From Pseudomonas graminis (GTDB taxonomy: Bacteria > Pseudomonadota > Gammaproteobacteria > Pseudomonadales > Pseudomonadaceae), in the NCBI RefSeq assembly GCF_002093745.1, contig NZ_MTSB01000018.1, positions 1 through 64,000 of the forward strand: a stretch of DNA of 64,000 nucleotides, in the 5' to 3' direction. The notes under the pieces are model-generated. The model saw only the letters and a program-made list of their open reading frames with translations, made no database searches and had not been told where the DNA came from. Positions within the stretch are counted from its first letter, which is position 1. Each line of letters opens with the position of its first letter. This document shows, one piece after another, positions 27,747-37,270 of the stretch. The position numbers and the translations under genes were made by a program.

Positions 27747-27783
27747 CGGTTGTTTGCGATCACTGCAAACAACCGTTATTCCT
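27747..27783. terminator. Bidirectional terminator between lpxO and the sensor kinase
   Basis: Perfect 11-bp stem cggttgtttgc/gcaaacaaccg, loop of 7 nt, followed by ttattccttttct on the plus strand. Confidence 0.8.
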
Positions 27784-27786
27784 TTT

Positions 27787-30700
27787 CTAGTCCAGATTCA
27801 CATGCCGACTCAGCAACGCTCGCAGTGCCGCAGGCTTCACCGGCTTGGGCAGATAATCGAGCCCGGCGGCATGCACCTGAGCGATCAGCTCCGGTCGCCC
27901 GTCGGCGCTGATGAGTACGCCCGGCACTGGCTGCCCCAGACGGGTTCGTAACCAGGCCATCAGTTCAGTGCCGGTTTCACCCTCATCCAGATGGTAATCC
28001 ACCAGCGCAATCTGTGGCCGTATGCCGTTATTCAACAGCACCTCGCACTCCTGGCGATTACGCGCTGTCCAGACCTGGCAGCCCCAGCGCGACAGCAGGC
28101 TGTTCATGCCGATCAGGATGCTGTCTTCGTTGTCGACGCACAACACTTGCGTACCGTTCAGCGCAGGCCGGGCGATTTCTGCCTGAGTGGCAGGCATGGG
28201 GGCTTGAGGGGCAGCCAAGTGTACCCGGACGCTGAACACACTGCCTTTGCCGGTCCATGAGCGCACCTGCAATGGGTGTTCAAGAATGCGACACAAGCCG
28301 TCCGCAATCGCCAGCCCCAACCCCAATCCCTTGGCTGCGTGGGTCTTGTGGCTGTCGAGGCGCTTGAATTCTTCGAATATCACGCTGCGCTTGTCTTCGG
28401 GAATGCCTGGCCCGCGGTCCCAGACTTCAAGACTCAGGCTGTCCCCGTAACGCCTGACACCCAGCAGAATCGGGCCTTTGGCGTAGCGAAACGCATTGGT
28501 CAGGAAGTTCTGCAGCACTCGACGCAGCAGCTTGATATCACTGTCGACGCGCAGCGAGCTGCCTCTGACGCGGAACTTCAAACCCTGCTCTTGAGCCAGC
28601 GCCTTGAACTCGGCGCCCAGGGTGTCGAATAGCGCATTGAGCGGAAACGGCTGGCGATCCGGGGTGATCTTGCCGTTTTCAAGGCGGGAAATGTCCAGCA
28701 GATCGCTGATCAGGTCCTCGGCAGAACGCAGCGAACTGTCCAGGTGCTGGACCAGTTGCTGGGCGTCTTTGGAGAGACCGTCCTGTTGATGGGACAGCGC
28801 TGCGGAAAACAGTCGCGCAGCATTCAGCGGCTGCATCAGGTCATGGCTGACGGCGGCGAGGAAGCGGGTTTTTGATTCGTTGGCGGCTTCGGCAGTGCCC
28901 TTGGCGTCGGTCAGCGCCTGATTGAGTTGCGACAGCTCGTGGGTGCGGGCGGCCACGCGCTGTTCAAGGCTCTCATTGACGCCTTTGAGCGCCTGCTCCG
29001 CCGCACGGAACGCGGTAATGTCAGTGAAACTCATGACAAAGCCGCCGCCCGGCATCGGGTTGCCGATCAGCTCGATCACCTGGCCATTGGGAAACAGTCG
29101 CTCCGAGGTGTGAGCGCGGCCCTGGCGCATCCAGTGCAGGCGTCTCGCGACGTGGACTTCGGCCTCGCCTGGCCCGCACAGCCCGCGTTCGGCGTTGTAG
29201 CGAATGATGTCGGCAATCGGCCTGCCGACACCGATCAGGCCTTCCGGGTAATTGAACAGTTCCAGGTAGCGACGATTCCAGGCCACCAGCCTCAAGGACT
29301 GATCAACCACACTGATGCCCTGGGTGATGTTCTCGATGGCGCCTTGCAGCAGCGCCCGGTTGAACTGCAACACCTCGGAGGCTTCGTCAGCGATGCGGAC
29401 CACGTCTTCCAGCTGCATCTCGCGGCCTTCGATAGCCGCCTTGACCACGGCGCGGGTCGAAGAGGTGCCCAGCACGCCGGCCAGCAGTCGTTCGGTGTGT
29501 GCGATCCATTCGCCGTCGGCGTTCTGACTGGGGTTGAAGCTTTTGCCTTGCCGGTGGGCAAAGCGGATGAAGCTCTGACGTGCCCGGTCCTCACCGACAA
29601 AACGCGCTGACAGACTGAGCAGGTCTTCGATCTGAACCGCCAGCAGCGGGCGGCTGTAGTCACGTCCCTGTGTTTCCTGGCCGATGAAGCGGCCTGCTTG
29701 CCAGTGCTCGGCCACCCGCGTGCGGGACAACATCGACACCCAGGCGAACAGCGTGCAATTGCCTGCCATCGACAGCACAACGCCTTGCGTCATGGGCGAG
29801 ATGGGCAGGTCCAGCGGGTTGCTGTGCAGCCAGTCCAGCAGCGGAAAATTGCTCAGTGGCCAGCCCATGCCGTGTGCTGCAACGGGCAGCACCAGGGTGT
29901 AGAACCAGATGAAGATGCCCGCTGCCAGACCCGCGAAGACGCCACGACGGTTGGCCTGCTTCCAGTACAACGCGCCGAACATGGCTGGCGCCAACTGGGT
30001 GATCGCGGCGAACGCGATCTGGCCGATGGTCGCCAGGCTGGCCGTCGACCCCAGCATCCGATAGCTGACATAGGCCAGCAGCAGAATCATCACGATGCTG
30101 ATGCGTCGCACCGACAGCATCCAGTGGCGAAACGCTTCGAACGGTCGCTCGGTGTTTTTGCGTCGCAGCAGCCAGGGCAACAGCATGTCGTTGGAAATCA
30201 TGGTCGACAGCGCCACGCAGGCGACGATGACCATACCGGTCGCTGCCGACGCGCCACCGATGAAGGCCAGCAGCGCGAGCGAGGGATGAGCATGCGCCAA
30301 TGGCAGGCTGATCACGAACGAGTCGGGCAGCATGGAGGCCGGCAGCAGCATCTGCCCGGCCAGCGCAATCGGCACCACAAACAGAGCGGCCAGCGCCAGA
30401 TACGCCGGGAACACCCATTTGGCGAGGTTGAGGTCCTGAGGCTCGATGTTTTCCACCACGGTCACGTGAAACTGCCGTGGCAGGCAGACAATCGCCATCA
30501 TCGCCACGCCGGTCTGCACGAACATCGACGGCCAGTTGATCGTGTCCTGCCAGTATTCCTCAAGGCGCGGAGCCAGCTTGGCCTGATTGAACAGGTCATC
30601 GAAGCCGTCATACAGGCCGAACGTCACGAACACGCCCACGGCCATGAACGCGAACAGCTTGACCAGCGCTTCAAAAGCAATCGCCAGCACCATGCCGCGG

Positions 30701-31260
30701 TGGTGTTCGGTGACATCCAGATTGCGCGCGCCGAAGACGATAGTGAACAGCGCCAGAATCAGCGAGACCACCAGTGCCGTGTCCTGAGCACGAGTGCCGG
30801 TCGAGTCCGCCACCGCGCCGATCAGGATATTCACGCCCAGCACGATGCCTTTCAGTTGCAGCGCAATGTACGGCAGCATGCCGATCAGGCAGATCAGCGC
30901 CACCATCACCGCCAGTGACTGGGATTTGCCATAGCGCGCCGCGATAAAGTCGGCAATGGACGTGATGTTTTCCTGCTTGCTGATCAGTACCATCTTCTGC
31001 AGCACCCAGGGCGCCAGCACCATCAGCACAATCGGCCCCAGGTAAATCGGCAGGAACGACCATAACTGCTCGGCGGCCTGACCCACCGCACCGAAAAACG
31101 TCCAGCTGGTGCAGTAGACCGCCAGCGACAGGCTGTACACCCAGGCGCGCATGGTCGGGCGCAGCGAGGCGCTGTACCGGTCGCCATAGAAAGCGATGGC
31201 AAACATGATGGCCATATAGGACAAGGCAACGGCCGCAATCAGCCCGCTGGACAGCGACAT
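27787..31260 (-). CDS. Hybrid sensor histidine kinase with Na+/solute symporter (SSF) sensing domain
   Basis: About 1157 residues from the ATG at 31260; a GTG at 31272 would add four. Residues 1-500 are a twelve-to-thirteen-helix solute:sodium symporter domain (SSF, as in PutP and CbrA). A PAS domain (about 640-760; VVDQSLRLVAWNRRYLELFNYPE), a coiled linker, HisKA with SHDLMQPLNAARLFSAAL (H near 805), HATPase with GLGLGLAIADGLC, and a C-terminal receiver domain (IALVDYHLDEG, phospho-Asp near 1087) follow. Such kinases sense a transported or bound metabolite. It lacks a cognate DNA-binding regulator nearby, so the phosphorelay partner is elsewhere. Confidence 0.93.
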   Translation of the reverse strand: MSLSSGLIAAVALSYMAIMFAIAFYGDRYSASLRPTMRAWVYSLSLAVYCTSWTFFGAVGQAAEQLWSFLPIYLGPIVLMVLAPWVLQKMVLISKQENITSIADFIAARYGKSQSLAVMVALICLIGMLPYIALQLKGIVLGVNILIGAVADSTGTRAQDTALVVSLILALFTIVFGARNLDVTEHHRGMVLAIAFEALVKLFAFMAVGVFVTFGLYDGFDDLFNQAKLAPRLEEYWQDTINWPSMFVQTGVAMMAIVCLPRQFHVTVVENIEPQDLNLAKWVFPAYLALAALFVVPIALAGQMLLPASMLPDSFVISLPLAHAHPSLALLAFIGGASAATGMVIVACVALSTMISNDMLLPWLLRRKNTERPFEAFRHWMLSVRRISIVMILLLAYVSYRMLGSTASLATIGQIAFAAITQLAPAMFGALYWKQANRRGVFAGLAAGIFIWFYTLVLPVAAHGMGWPLSNFPLLDWLHSNPLDLPISPMTQGVVLSMAGNCTLFAWVSMLSRTRVAEHWQAGRFIGQETQGRDYSRPLLAVQIEDLLSLSARFVGEDRARQSFIRFAHRQGKSFNPSQNADGEWIAHTERLLAGVLGTSSTRAVVKAAIEGREMQLEDVVRIADEASEVLQFNRALLQGAIENITQGISVVDQSLRLVAWNRRYLELFNYPEGLIGVGRPIADIIRYNAERGLCGPGEAEVHVARRLHWMRQGRAHTSERLFPNGQVIELIGNPMPGGGFVMSFTDITAFRAAEQALKGVNESLEQRVAARTHELSQLNQALTDAKGTAEAANESKTRFLAAVSHDLMQPLNAARLFSAALSHQQDGLSKDAQQLVQHLDSSLRSAEDLISDLLDISRLENGKITPDRQPFPLNALFDTLGAEFKALAQEQGLKFRVRGSSLRVDSDIKLLRRVLQNFLTNAFRYAKGPILLGVRRYGDSLSLEVWDRGPGIPEDKRSVIFEEFKRLDSHKTHAAKGLGLGLAIADGLCRILEHPLQVRSWTGKGSVFSVRVHLAAPQAPMPATQAEIARPALNGTQVLCVDNEDSILIGMNSLLSRWGCQVWTARNRQECEVLLNNGIRPQIALVDYHLDEGETGTELMAWLRTRLGQPVPGVLISADGRPELIAQVHAAGLDYLPKPVKPAALRALLSRHVNLD

Positions 31261-31503
31261 ATCGAATTCCACACCGTATCAATAGCGCGCAGTCTCGCAC
31301 GATGGCCGCACTTCGTCTGTGTCGACCAAGGTCGAGCGTGGCAGGCTGTCGCAGCCTGTTTGCAAAGACCCAAGAGATGAAGAATAAGCCCCTGACGGTT
31401 TGTAAAAAGAAATGCCCTATCGACATTCGATGGACTTACGTCTTCAATGTGCCTGGGATCGGCCATTGCGCCAGTTTTCCCCAGCCTCTCAGGACCACGG
31501 ACG

Positions 31504-33378
31504 ATGAGCCAACAGTCACAATTCAGCTTGCTCGGGAAACGCCGTTTCCTGCCATTTTTCATCACGCAGTCCCTCGGGGCGTTCAATGACAATATCTTCA
31601 AGCAGTCATTGATTCTCGCCATCCTTTATAAGCTGAGCATCGACGGGGATCGTTCGATCTACGTCAATTTGTGCGCTTTGCTGTTTATTCTGCCGTTCTT
31701 TCTGTTTTCGGCGCTGGCCGGGCAGTTCGGCGAGAAATACCCCAAGGACAAGCTGATCCGGATCATCAAGTTCGGAGAGATCGTCATCATGGCGGTCGGC
31801 GCTGCAGGTTTTCTGTTCGACCACCTGGAGCTGATGCTGGCGGCGCTGTTTGCAATGGGCACGCACTCTGCGCTGTTCGGGCCGGTCAAGTATTCGATTC
31901 TGCCGCAGCACCTGCGCGAGAGCGAATTGGTGGGCGGTAACGCACTGGTCGAGATGGGAACCTTTCTGGCGATTCTGGCCGGCACGATCAGCGCCGGGGT
32001 GATGATGTCTTCCTCGCATTACGGCTGGATCGTATCGGCTGCGATCGTGCTGGTGGCGTGTCTTGGCTTCCTTGCCAGCTTCGGTATCCCGAGTGCCACC
32101 GCGGCCTCGCCGGAAATGAAGCTCAACTGGAACATCTTCACCCAGTCCTGGGCGACCCTGCGGATGGGCCTTAAGCAGACGCCTGCGGTCTCGCGTTCGA
32201 TTGTCGGCAACTCATGGTTCTGGTTTGTCGGCGCGATCTACCTGACGCAGATCCCGGCCTACGCCAAAGAGTGGATGTACGGGGACGAAACGGTCGTCAC
32301 ACTGATCCTGACGGTGTTTTCCATCGGCATCGCGCTGGGTTCACTGCTCTGCGAGCGATTGTCCGGGCACAAGGTCGAGATCGGTCTGGTGCCGTTCGGC
32401 TCGATGGGCCTGACGATTTTCGGTTTGTTGTTGTGGTGGCACTCGGGCGGTTTTCCGCAAAATGTACAGGCCAACGACTGGCTGGCGGTGCTTTCCTACG
32501 GGCAAGGCTGGCTGGTGCTGTTCGACATTCTGGGCATCGGCGTGTTCGGCGGCTTTTACATCGTGCCGCTGTACGCACTGATCCAGTCCCGAACCCCGGT
32601 CAAGGAGCGCTCACGAGTCATCGCGGCCAACAACATTCTCAACGCGCTGTTCATGGTGATCTCGGCGATTGTTTCCATCCTGTTGCTGAGTTTCGCCAAG
32701 CTGTCGATTCCGCAACTGTTCCTCGCGGTGTCGCTGATGAACATTGCCGTCAACATCTACATCTTCAAGATCGTCCCCGAGTTCACCATGCGCTTCATGA
32801 TCTGGCTGCTCGGCCATTCCATGTACCGCGTCGAACACCGGAACCTTAACCGGATTCCCGATGAAGGCGCGGCCTTGCTGGTCTGCAATCATGTGTCGTT
32901 TGTCGATGCGCTGCTGATTGCCGGTGCGGTGCGCCGACCGATCCGGTTTGTCATGTATTACAAGATCTACCAGCTGCCGGTGCTGAACTTCATCTTCCGC
33001 ACCGCTGGAACCATCCCGATTGCCGGGCGCAACGAAGACATGGCCATCTACGAGCAATCGTTCAAGCGCATCGCTCAATACCTTGCCGAGGGCGAACTGG
33101 TGTGCATCTTCCCGGAAGGCAAGCTGACCACCGATGGCGAAATCAACGGCTTCAAAAGTGGCATGAGCCGTATCATCCAGGAAACCCCGGTACCGGTGAT
33201 CCCGATGGCGCTGCAAGGATTGTGGGGCAGCTTCTTCAGCCGTGATCCCGGCAAAACCCTGTTCCGCCGCCTGTGGTCCCGCGTGGTACTGATCGCCGGC
33301 TCGCCGATTCCTCCTGATGTGGCAACACCCGTGGACGTCCGTGAAGAGGTGAAGGCACTGAGAGGGGCGGTGCAATAA
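31504..33378 (+). CDS. MFS transporter fused to a 1-acyl-glycerol-phosphate acyltransferase
   Basis: 624 residues from the ATG at 31504. Residues 1-400 form an MFS-type domain with twelve helices (ITQSLGAFNDNIFKQS, then GVMMSSSHYGW...); the last 200 form a PlsC-type domain with the acyltransferase motif NHVSFVDALLIAGAV, FPEGKLTTDGEI and VIPMALQGLWGS. This combination is the LplT-Aas-like lysophospholipid flippase/acyltransferase, which re-acylates lysophosphatidylethanolamine at the inner membrane. It is divergent from the SSF-sensor kinase; that pairing looks conserved in Pseudomonas, though I cannot verify it here. Confidence 0.9.
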   Translation: MSQQSQFSLLGKRRFLPFFITQSLGAFNDNIFKQSLILAILYKLSIDGDRSIYVNLCALLFILPFFLFSALAGQFGEKYPKDKLIRIIKFGEIVIMAVGAAGFLFDHLELMLAALFAMGTHSALFGPVKYSILPQHLRESELVGGNALVEMGTFLAILAGTISAGVMMSSSHYGWIVSAAIVLVACLGFLASFGIPSATAASPEMKLNWNIFTQSWATLRMGLKQTPAVSRSIVGNSWFWFVGAIYLTQIPAYAKEWMYGDETVVTLILTVFSIGIALGSLLCERLSGHKVEIGLVPFGSMGLTIFGLLLWWHSGGFPQNVQANDWLAVLSYGQGWLVLFDILGIGVFGGFYIVPLYALIQSRTPVKERSRVIAANNILNALFMVISAIVSILLLSFAKLSIPQLFLAVSLMNIAVNIYIFKIVPEFTMRFMIWLLGHSMYRVEHRNLNRIPDEGAALLVCNHVSFVDALLIAGAVRRPIRFVMYYKIYQLPVLNFIFRTAGTIPIAGRNEDMAIYEQSFKRIAQYLAEGELVCIFPEGKLTTDGEINGFKSGMSRIIQETPVPVIPMALQGLWGSFFSRDPGKTLFRRLWSRVVLIAGSPIPPDVATPVDVREEVKALRGAVQ

Positions 33379-33447
33379 GAGGGCCGCGCGGCACAATGTC
33401 ATGCCTGGTCTTCAACCACTGCCATAGAGCGCTCTTCGAACACGACG

Positions 33448-33752
33448 GCACTGACGACGCAGAGTGCGACGTCAGTGACGGCTGAGCCCTGACGCTGATC
33501 CGGGGGTAACTCGGCAAGGATGCCGAGTTAGCCGCACCGGGCCAAGGATGGCCCGTTGCGGCGACCCCCGGATCAGTGGCAGGGCGAAGGAACCCGACGA
33601 AGTCGGGCCGGAAACGGAGCCAGGGGCTTTGCCTACTTTGGCCCCATCAAAGTAGGTCGCCGAGGGGCGAAAAGGTGCCTTGAGCCGTAAACATATCCAA
33701 CTGACATCACAGAACCGCTGTGTGACGCAGAGCGTCACGTCCTGCGTGAGCA
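33448..33752 (+). repeat. Dispersed ~300-bp structured repeat, copy 1
   Basis: Same element as 62093-62397, same orientation, roughly 85-90% identical by eye. Folds: 13-bp outer stem 33495-33507 with 33564-33576; inside it two hairpins (33508-33529, and 33531-33562 with an inner stem 33538-33555); then hairpins 33593-33607 (cccgac/gtcggg), 33632-33656 (cctactttg/caaagtagg) and a terminal gtgacgc/gcgtcac stem near 33721-33738. Stem bases change together between copies. A 102-codon minus-strand frame overlaps this copy but has no coding features. The next gene (33780) starts right after it. Confidence 0.8.
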
Positions 33753-33779
33753 TGCCGCCCAAGAAGTACTGCACGTGCA

Positions 33780-34730
33780 TCAGCGATCAAACTTGCGTTC
33801 TTCCTCCTCCGGCATCTTCCTGAAATACGTCGACAGCAATGCCCCGGAAATATTGTGCCAGACACTGAACAGCGCACTGGGCACCGCCGCCAGCGGCGAA
33901 AAGTGAGCACTGGCCAGCGCGGCACCCAGCCCGGAGTTCTGCATACCCACTTCCAGTGCCAGCGACTTGCGTTGCGGCAATGGCAGCTTGAAGACCTTGC
34001 CGGTGAAATAACCCAGCAGAAAACCGAACGAGTTGTGCAGGATCACCACCGCCATGATCAACAGGCCCGACTCGGCGATTTTCGCCTGACTGGCCGCGAC
34101 AACCGCGCAAACGATCATCACGATGCTCACCACCGAAACCAGCGGCAACACGTCCACGGCGTAGCGGACCCGCGCCCCCAGCACGCGCTGTGCAACCACG
34201 CCGAGCACGATCGGCAGCATGACCAGTTGCAGGATCGACCAGAACATATCCAGAAAGGACACCGGCAGCCAGGCAGACGCCAGCAGCCAGATCAAGGTCG
34301 GGGTCAGCAGCGGGGCGAGCAGGGTGGTGACTGCGGCAATCGCCACGGCCAGTGCCAGATCGCCCTTGGCCAGCCAGGCCATGACATTGGATGACGTGCC
34401 GCTCGGGCAGCAACCGACCAGAATCACACCGACCGCGATCTCTGGCGGAAGCTGAAACACCTGGCACAGCAACCACGCCATGCCGGGCATGATCACAAAA
34501 TGCGCGACCACACCTAACGCCACGCGCCAAGGGTTGCGCGCAACCTCAGAGAAGTCTTCCAGCTTCAGCGTCAGGCCCATGCCGAACATGACCAGCCCCA
34601 GCAGTGGCACGATCCAGCTTTTCAGACCGATAAAGGCCTGCGGGAACAAAAACGCCAGGATGGCGAACAGCAGCACCCAGTAAGCAAAGGTATTACCGAC
34701 AAACCGACTCAAGGCTGCCAACGCACGCAT
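33780..34730 (-). CDS. Bile acid:sodium symporter (BASS) family transporter
   Basis: 316 residues, nine to ten hydrophobic segments, with the BASS hallmarks VGCCPSGTSSNVMAWLAKGD in the middle and KSLALEVGMQNSGLGAALAS near the C-terminus (the two crossing helices that bind Na+ and substrate). A likely substrate class is a monocarboxylate or organosulfur acid; not determined. It lies downstream of rdgC on the same strand but past a terminator, so it is transcribed separately or by readthrough. Confidence 0.9.
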   Translation of the reverse strand: MRALAALSRFVGNTFAYWVLLFAILAFLFPQAFIGLKSWIVPLLGLVMFGMGLTLKLEDFSEVARNPWRVALGVVAHFVIMPGMAWLLCQVFQLPPEIAVGVILVGCCPSGTSSNVMAWLAKGDLALAVAIAAVTTLLAPLLTPTLIWLLASAWLPVSFLDMFWSILQLVMLPIVLGVVAQRVLGARVRYAVDVLPLVSVVSIVMIVCAVVAASQAKIAESGLLIMAVVILHNSFGFLLGYFTGKVFKLPLPQRKSLALEVGMQNSGLGAALASAHFSPLAAVPSALFSVWHNISGALLSTYFRKMPEEEERKFDR

Positions 34731-34771
34731 GGCCCGTTCCTTCCTGTTTGAATAAGCGGTGTGAAATAAAT

Positions 34772-34793
34772 GCGCCGTCTGACAAGACGGCGC
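34772..34793 (-). terminator. Hairpin between rdgC and the BASS transporter
   Basis: gcgccgtc/gacggcgc stem with a 6-nt loop. On the minus strand it is followed by ATTTATTTC, a modest T-rich tail, so probably the rdgC terminator. Confidence 0.6.
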
Positions 34794-34835
34794 GGTGTTT
34801 CAGGCATCAGTGTTTGAAGCAGCCGCGAGCGGGTA

Positions 34836-35756
34836 TCAGATCCCTTGCGGGATTTCTTCGCCGCCCAGTGCCTCGAACAGCTCCGGCAGAAACTCGCCGA
34901 AGGTCAGCATCATCAGGGTGAAGCTGGCATCGAGCTGGCCCAGTGCCTCGTCACCACCGTCCTGTTCGGCCTGATCCTGCAGCAGGTCTTCGAACTTCAG
35001 ACGCTTGACCACCAGCTTGTCGTCCAGCACGAACGACAGCTTGTCCTGCCAGGCCAGCGACAGCTGGGTGACGACTTTGCCGGTGTTCAGGTGCAACTGG
35101 ATTTCGTCGCTGGTCAGGTCCTGACGCTTGCAACGCACGATGCCGCCATCTTCGTGAGTGTCGCGCAGTTCGCATTCGTCCAGCACGAAGAAGTTGTCGG
35201 CCGCTTTCTGGGTCTTGACCCAGTCGGTCATGGTTGCGCTTGGCGAAACCTTGACCGTCAGCGGGCGCACCGGCAGTGAGCCGATCACTTCACGCAGGGT
35301 CGACAGCAAGTCTTCCGCGCGTTTCGGGCTGGATGCGTTGACCAGAATCAGGCCCTGTTTCGGCGCAATGGCGGCAAAGGTGGCGGAGCGGCGGATAAAG
35401 GCGCGAGGCAGGAAGGCCTGGATGATTTCATCCTTGAGTTGATCGCGTTCCTTTTTGTAGACCTTGCGCATCTGCTCGGCTTCGATCTCGTCGACCTTTT
35501 CCTTGAGCGCGTCGCGTACGACGCTGCCCGGCAGAATGCGTTCTTCCTTGCGTGCGGCGATCAGCATGAAGTCCTGGCTGATGTGTACCAATGGAGCGTC
35601 TTCGCCCTTGCCGAAAGGAGCGACGAAACCATAGGTGGTCAACTCCTGGCTGGCACAGGCACGAGCCGGTTTGGTCGCCAGTGCTGTCTCCAGCGCTTCG
35701 GCATCAAAAGGCACGTCCTGGGTCAGGCGATAGACAAGCAGGTTTTTGAACCACAT
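34836..35756 (-). CDS. rdgC: Recombination-associated protein RdgC
   Basis: 306-residue DNA-binding protein that forms a ring dimer around duplex DNA and modulates RecA. Recognised by [20 protein letters not shown] at the N-terminus, [34 protein letters not shown], the [17 protein letters not shown] core and a terminal acidic region ending with [13 protein letters not shown]. Length equals the E. coli protein (about 303). Upstream 170 bp lead to the tRNA promoter on the other strand; no overlapping genes. Confidence 0.96.
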   Translation of the reverse strand: MWFKNLLVYRLTQDVPFDAEALETALATKPARACASQELTTYGFVAPFGKGEDAPLVHISQDFMLIAARKEERILPGSVVRDALKEKVDEIEAEQMRKVYKKERDQLKDEIIQAFLPRAFIRRSATFAAIAPKQGLILVNASSPKRAEDLLSTLREVIGSLPVRPLTVKVSPSATMTDWVKTQKAADNFFVLDECELRDTHEDGGIVRCKRQDLTSDEIQLHLNTGKVVTQLSLAWQDKLSFVLDDKLVVKRLKFEDLLQDQAEQDGGDEALGQLDASFTLMMLTFGEFLPELFEALGGEEIPQGI

Positions 35757-35877
35757 GAGGCGAATCTCTCTTTCTATACAAAGGCGGGCATTATTCGCTC
35801 CTCAGCCGCTGCGGCCAACCCTGCACCGTGCGTTTGTAAGCCTTTGGAAGGATTATAAAAATTATTTAAAAAATCGC

Positions 35878-35906
35878 TTGCCAGAGCACAGATCGCTCCG
35901 TAGAAT
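35878..35906 (+). promoter_or_regulatory. Sigma-70 promoter for the tRNA pair
   Basis: TTGCCA (35878-35883), 17-bp spacer, TAGAAT (35901-35906), preceded by an A/T-rich UP-like tract (aaaattatttaaaaaa). Transcription would begin about 35913, 15 nt before the tRNA-Val 5' end. Confidence 0.8.
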
Positions 35907-35927
35907 GCGCGCCACACCGAGAGTGAA

Positions 35928-36003
35928 GGGTGATTAGCTCAGCTGGGAGAGCAGCTGCCTTACAAGCAGCGGGTCGGCGGTTCGATCCCGTCATCACCCA
36001 CCA
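35928..36003 (+). tRNA. tRNA-Val (anticodon TAC)
   Basis: 76 nt. Acceptor arms GGGTGAT/ATCACCC pair, D arm with AGCTCAGCTGGGAGAGC, anticodon loop CTTACAA (anticodon UAC), TTCGATC T-loop, encoded 3' ACCA. Confidence 0.97.
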
Positions 36004-36024
36004 AACTCACTTGTAGTGTTAGGC

Positions 36025-36101
36025 GCAGCGGTAGTTCAGTCGGTTAGAATACCGGCCTGTCACGCCGGGGGTCGCGGGTTCGAGTCCCGTCCGCTGCGCC
36101 A
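36025..36101 (+). tRNA. tRNA-Asp (anticodon GTC)
   Basis: 77 nt. Acceptor GCAGCGG/CCGCTGC, anticodon loop CTGTCAC (GUC), T-loop TTCGAGT, encoded discriminator G and CCA. 21 nt after tRNA-Val, so co-transcribed. Confidence 0.97.
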
Positions 36102-36140
36102 TATTCAGCTTCAAGGCCCTTGAACTCCTTGAAGCAAACA

Positions 36141-36171
36141 GAAAGCCCGCCTTGTGCGGGCTTTCTGCTTT
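36141..36171 (+). terminator. Terminator after the tRNA pair
   Basis: Perfect 10-bp stem gaaagcccgc/gcgggctttc with a 5-nt loop, followed by tgctttc. Confidence 0.85.
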
Positions 36172-36460
36172 CTGTCGTCCAGAAAATCTCTGCTCGCCCT
36201 CGATTTGCATGACCTCACGCTTTACCCCTCAATCATGTAAGGCTCTTTCTTTCTTGATGTAAGTTATTTCCTTATTTATTGAAGTTGCACAGTTGTTCGT
36301 TGATATAGCCTGTTTAGCTCTTGATATTTTCTCTTTGCTGGTATTAGCTGAGTTGGTTAGTTTGATACATCAGGCCATTGGGCTGCTAAATCAAATTCCA
36401 CAAACTCAAAAAGTTGCCAAATACTGGCGACATGATGCTGTATTGGGTGAAGGAATGTAT
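36172..36460. other. AT-rich intergenic region downstream of the tRNAs
   Basis: About 290 bp, noticeably AT-rich compared with neighbours, marking the left side of an accessory islet. No gene or repeat of tRNA 3' sequence seen. Confidence 0.4.
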
Positions 36461-36856
36461 ATGAAAAATCGTTTAACCTTGTTGGCGGGTATCACCGCAT
36501 TGACCCTGTCTGTCAGCGCTTTGGCCAATCCTGCGCTGCACACCGCGACTATCGACCCGTACGGCAATGTCATTGCTCAGTCGTCCCCGTGGATCAAGTC
36601 TGTAAGTTATAGTACTCAGAAAGATTACTTTGCAACTTATAAGATTCTCTTCAAGGAAGGTCAGTTTAAAAAGTCTCCTGGTTTCTGCTCCGTATCGTCC
36701 ATTGATACCAGCGATCATGAGCGTCTGTTCTACGGCCACGCTAAGTTGGGCGGGGCCGCTACAGCAGAAGGGGTCAATGTGTTGGGGCTCATGGTTGGCA
36801 AACGCGGTGCTTCGGGTGATTCTTCGATGAGTTTTCAGTTGGCGTGCAGCAATTGA
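36461..36856 (+). CDS. Small secreted protein of unknown function
   Basis: 131 residues from the ATG at 36461, chosen because GAAGGA lies 7 nt upstream; the frame stays open back to 36293 with no start signals. A signal peptide (MKNRLTLLAGITALTLSVSALA, cleaved near residue 22) precedes a polar, Ser/Lys-rich domain with two cysteines (in PGFCSVSS and the C-terminal LACSN) that could form a disulfide. AT-rich codon use. No family recognised. Ends with a hairpin (36864-36884). Confidence 0.6.
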   Translation: MKNRLTLLAGITALTLSVSALANPALHTATIDPYGNVIAQSSPWIKSVSYSTQKDYFATYKILFKEGQFKKSPGFCSVSSIDTSDHERLFYGHAKLGGAATAEGVNVLGLMVGKRGASGDSSMSFQLACSN

Positions 36857-36863
36857 TTGAGTG

Positions 36864-36884
36864 AGCCTCGCTTTATGCGAGGCT
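36864..36884 (+). terminator. Hairpin after the secreted-protein gene
   Basis: agcctcgc/gcgaggct stem with a 5-nt loop (tttat), followed by tccacc; weak tail. Confidence 0.45.
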
Positions 36885-37270
36885 TCCACCCTATGGCACA
36901 GCGGACAGAAATACATGGGCTGGTAGTTGTAGATGTTCCAGCGGTTTCAAGAAATAACTAAATCGTTTAATCTTAAGTTGTGAGTGTGTTTGAAGGCTAA
37001 ACGATTTTCGTTGTAGTGTGTATCAGCGTTTGCTTGTTCGTGTTGGCAAGCTGTGCGGTGTACAAGTCATATGTTCTCGCTGCGGGATTTTTAATAATCT
37101 TAGAAAAAAAGAGCAGAGCTGGGTGGTCACTTTGTTTTGTGATTTCTGTCGAGTTTTAGTCTTGCATAGAAGGCTTTCGAGTCTCTCAGAAAACGCCAGT
37201 GAGCGTTGGCGCCATGAACACCGGAACATCAGGGTGCATCAAAGTACCCGTTTTAATTATTGGAGAAAGA
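36885..37270. other. AT-rich intergenic region upstream of the colicin-M-type gene
   Basis: About 385 bp with no supported gene; A/T runs (ttttaataatcttagaaaaaaa) suggest promoter-rich accessory DNA. Confidence 0.4.

Noticed and set aside
33472..33780. 102-codon minus-strand gene over the structured repeat
   Set aside because: Same frame appears over the second copy with the same peptide family; the sequence is explained by the repeat and has no ribosome binding site.
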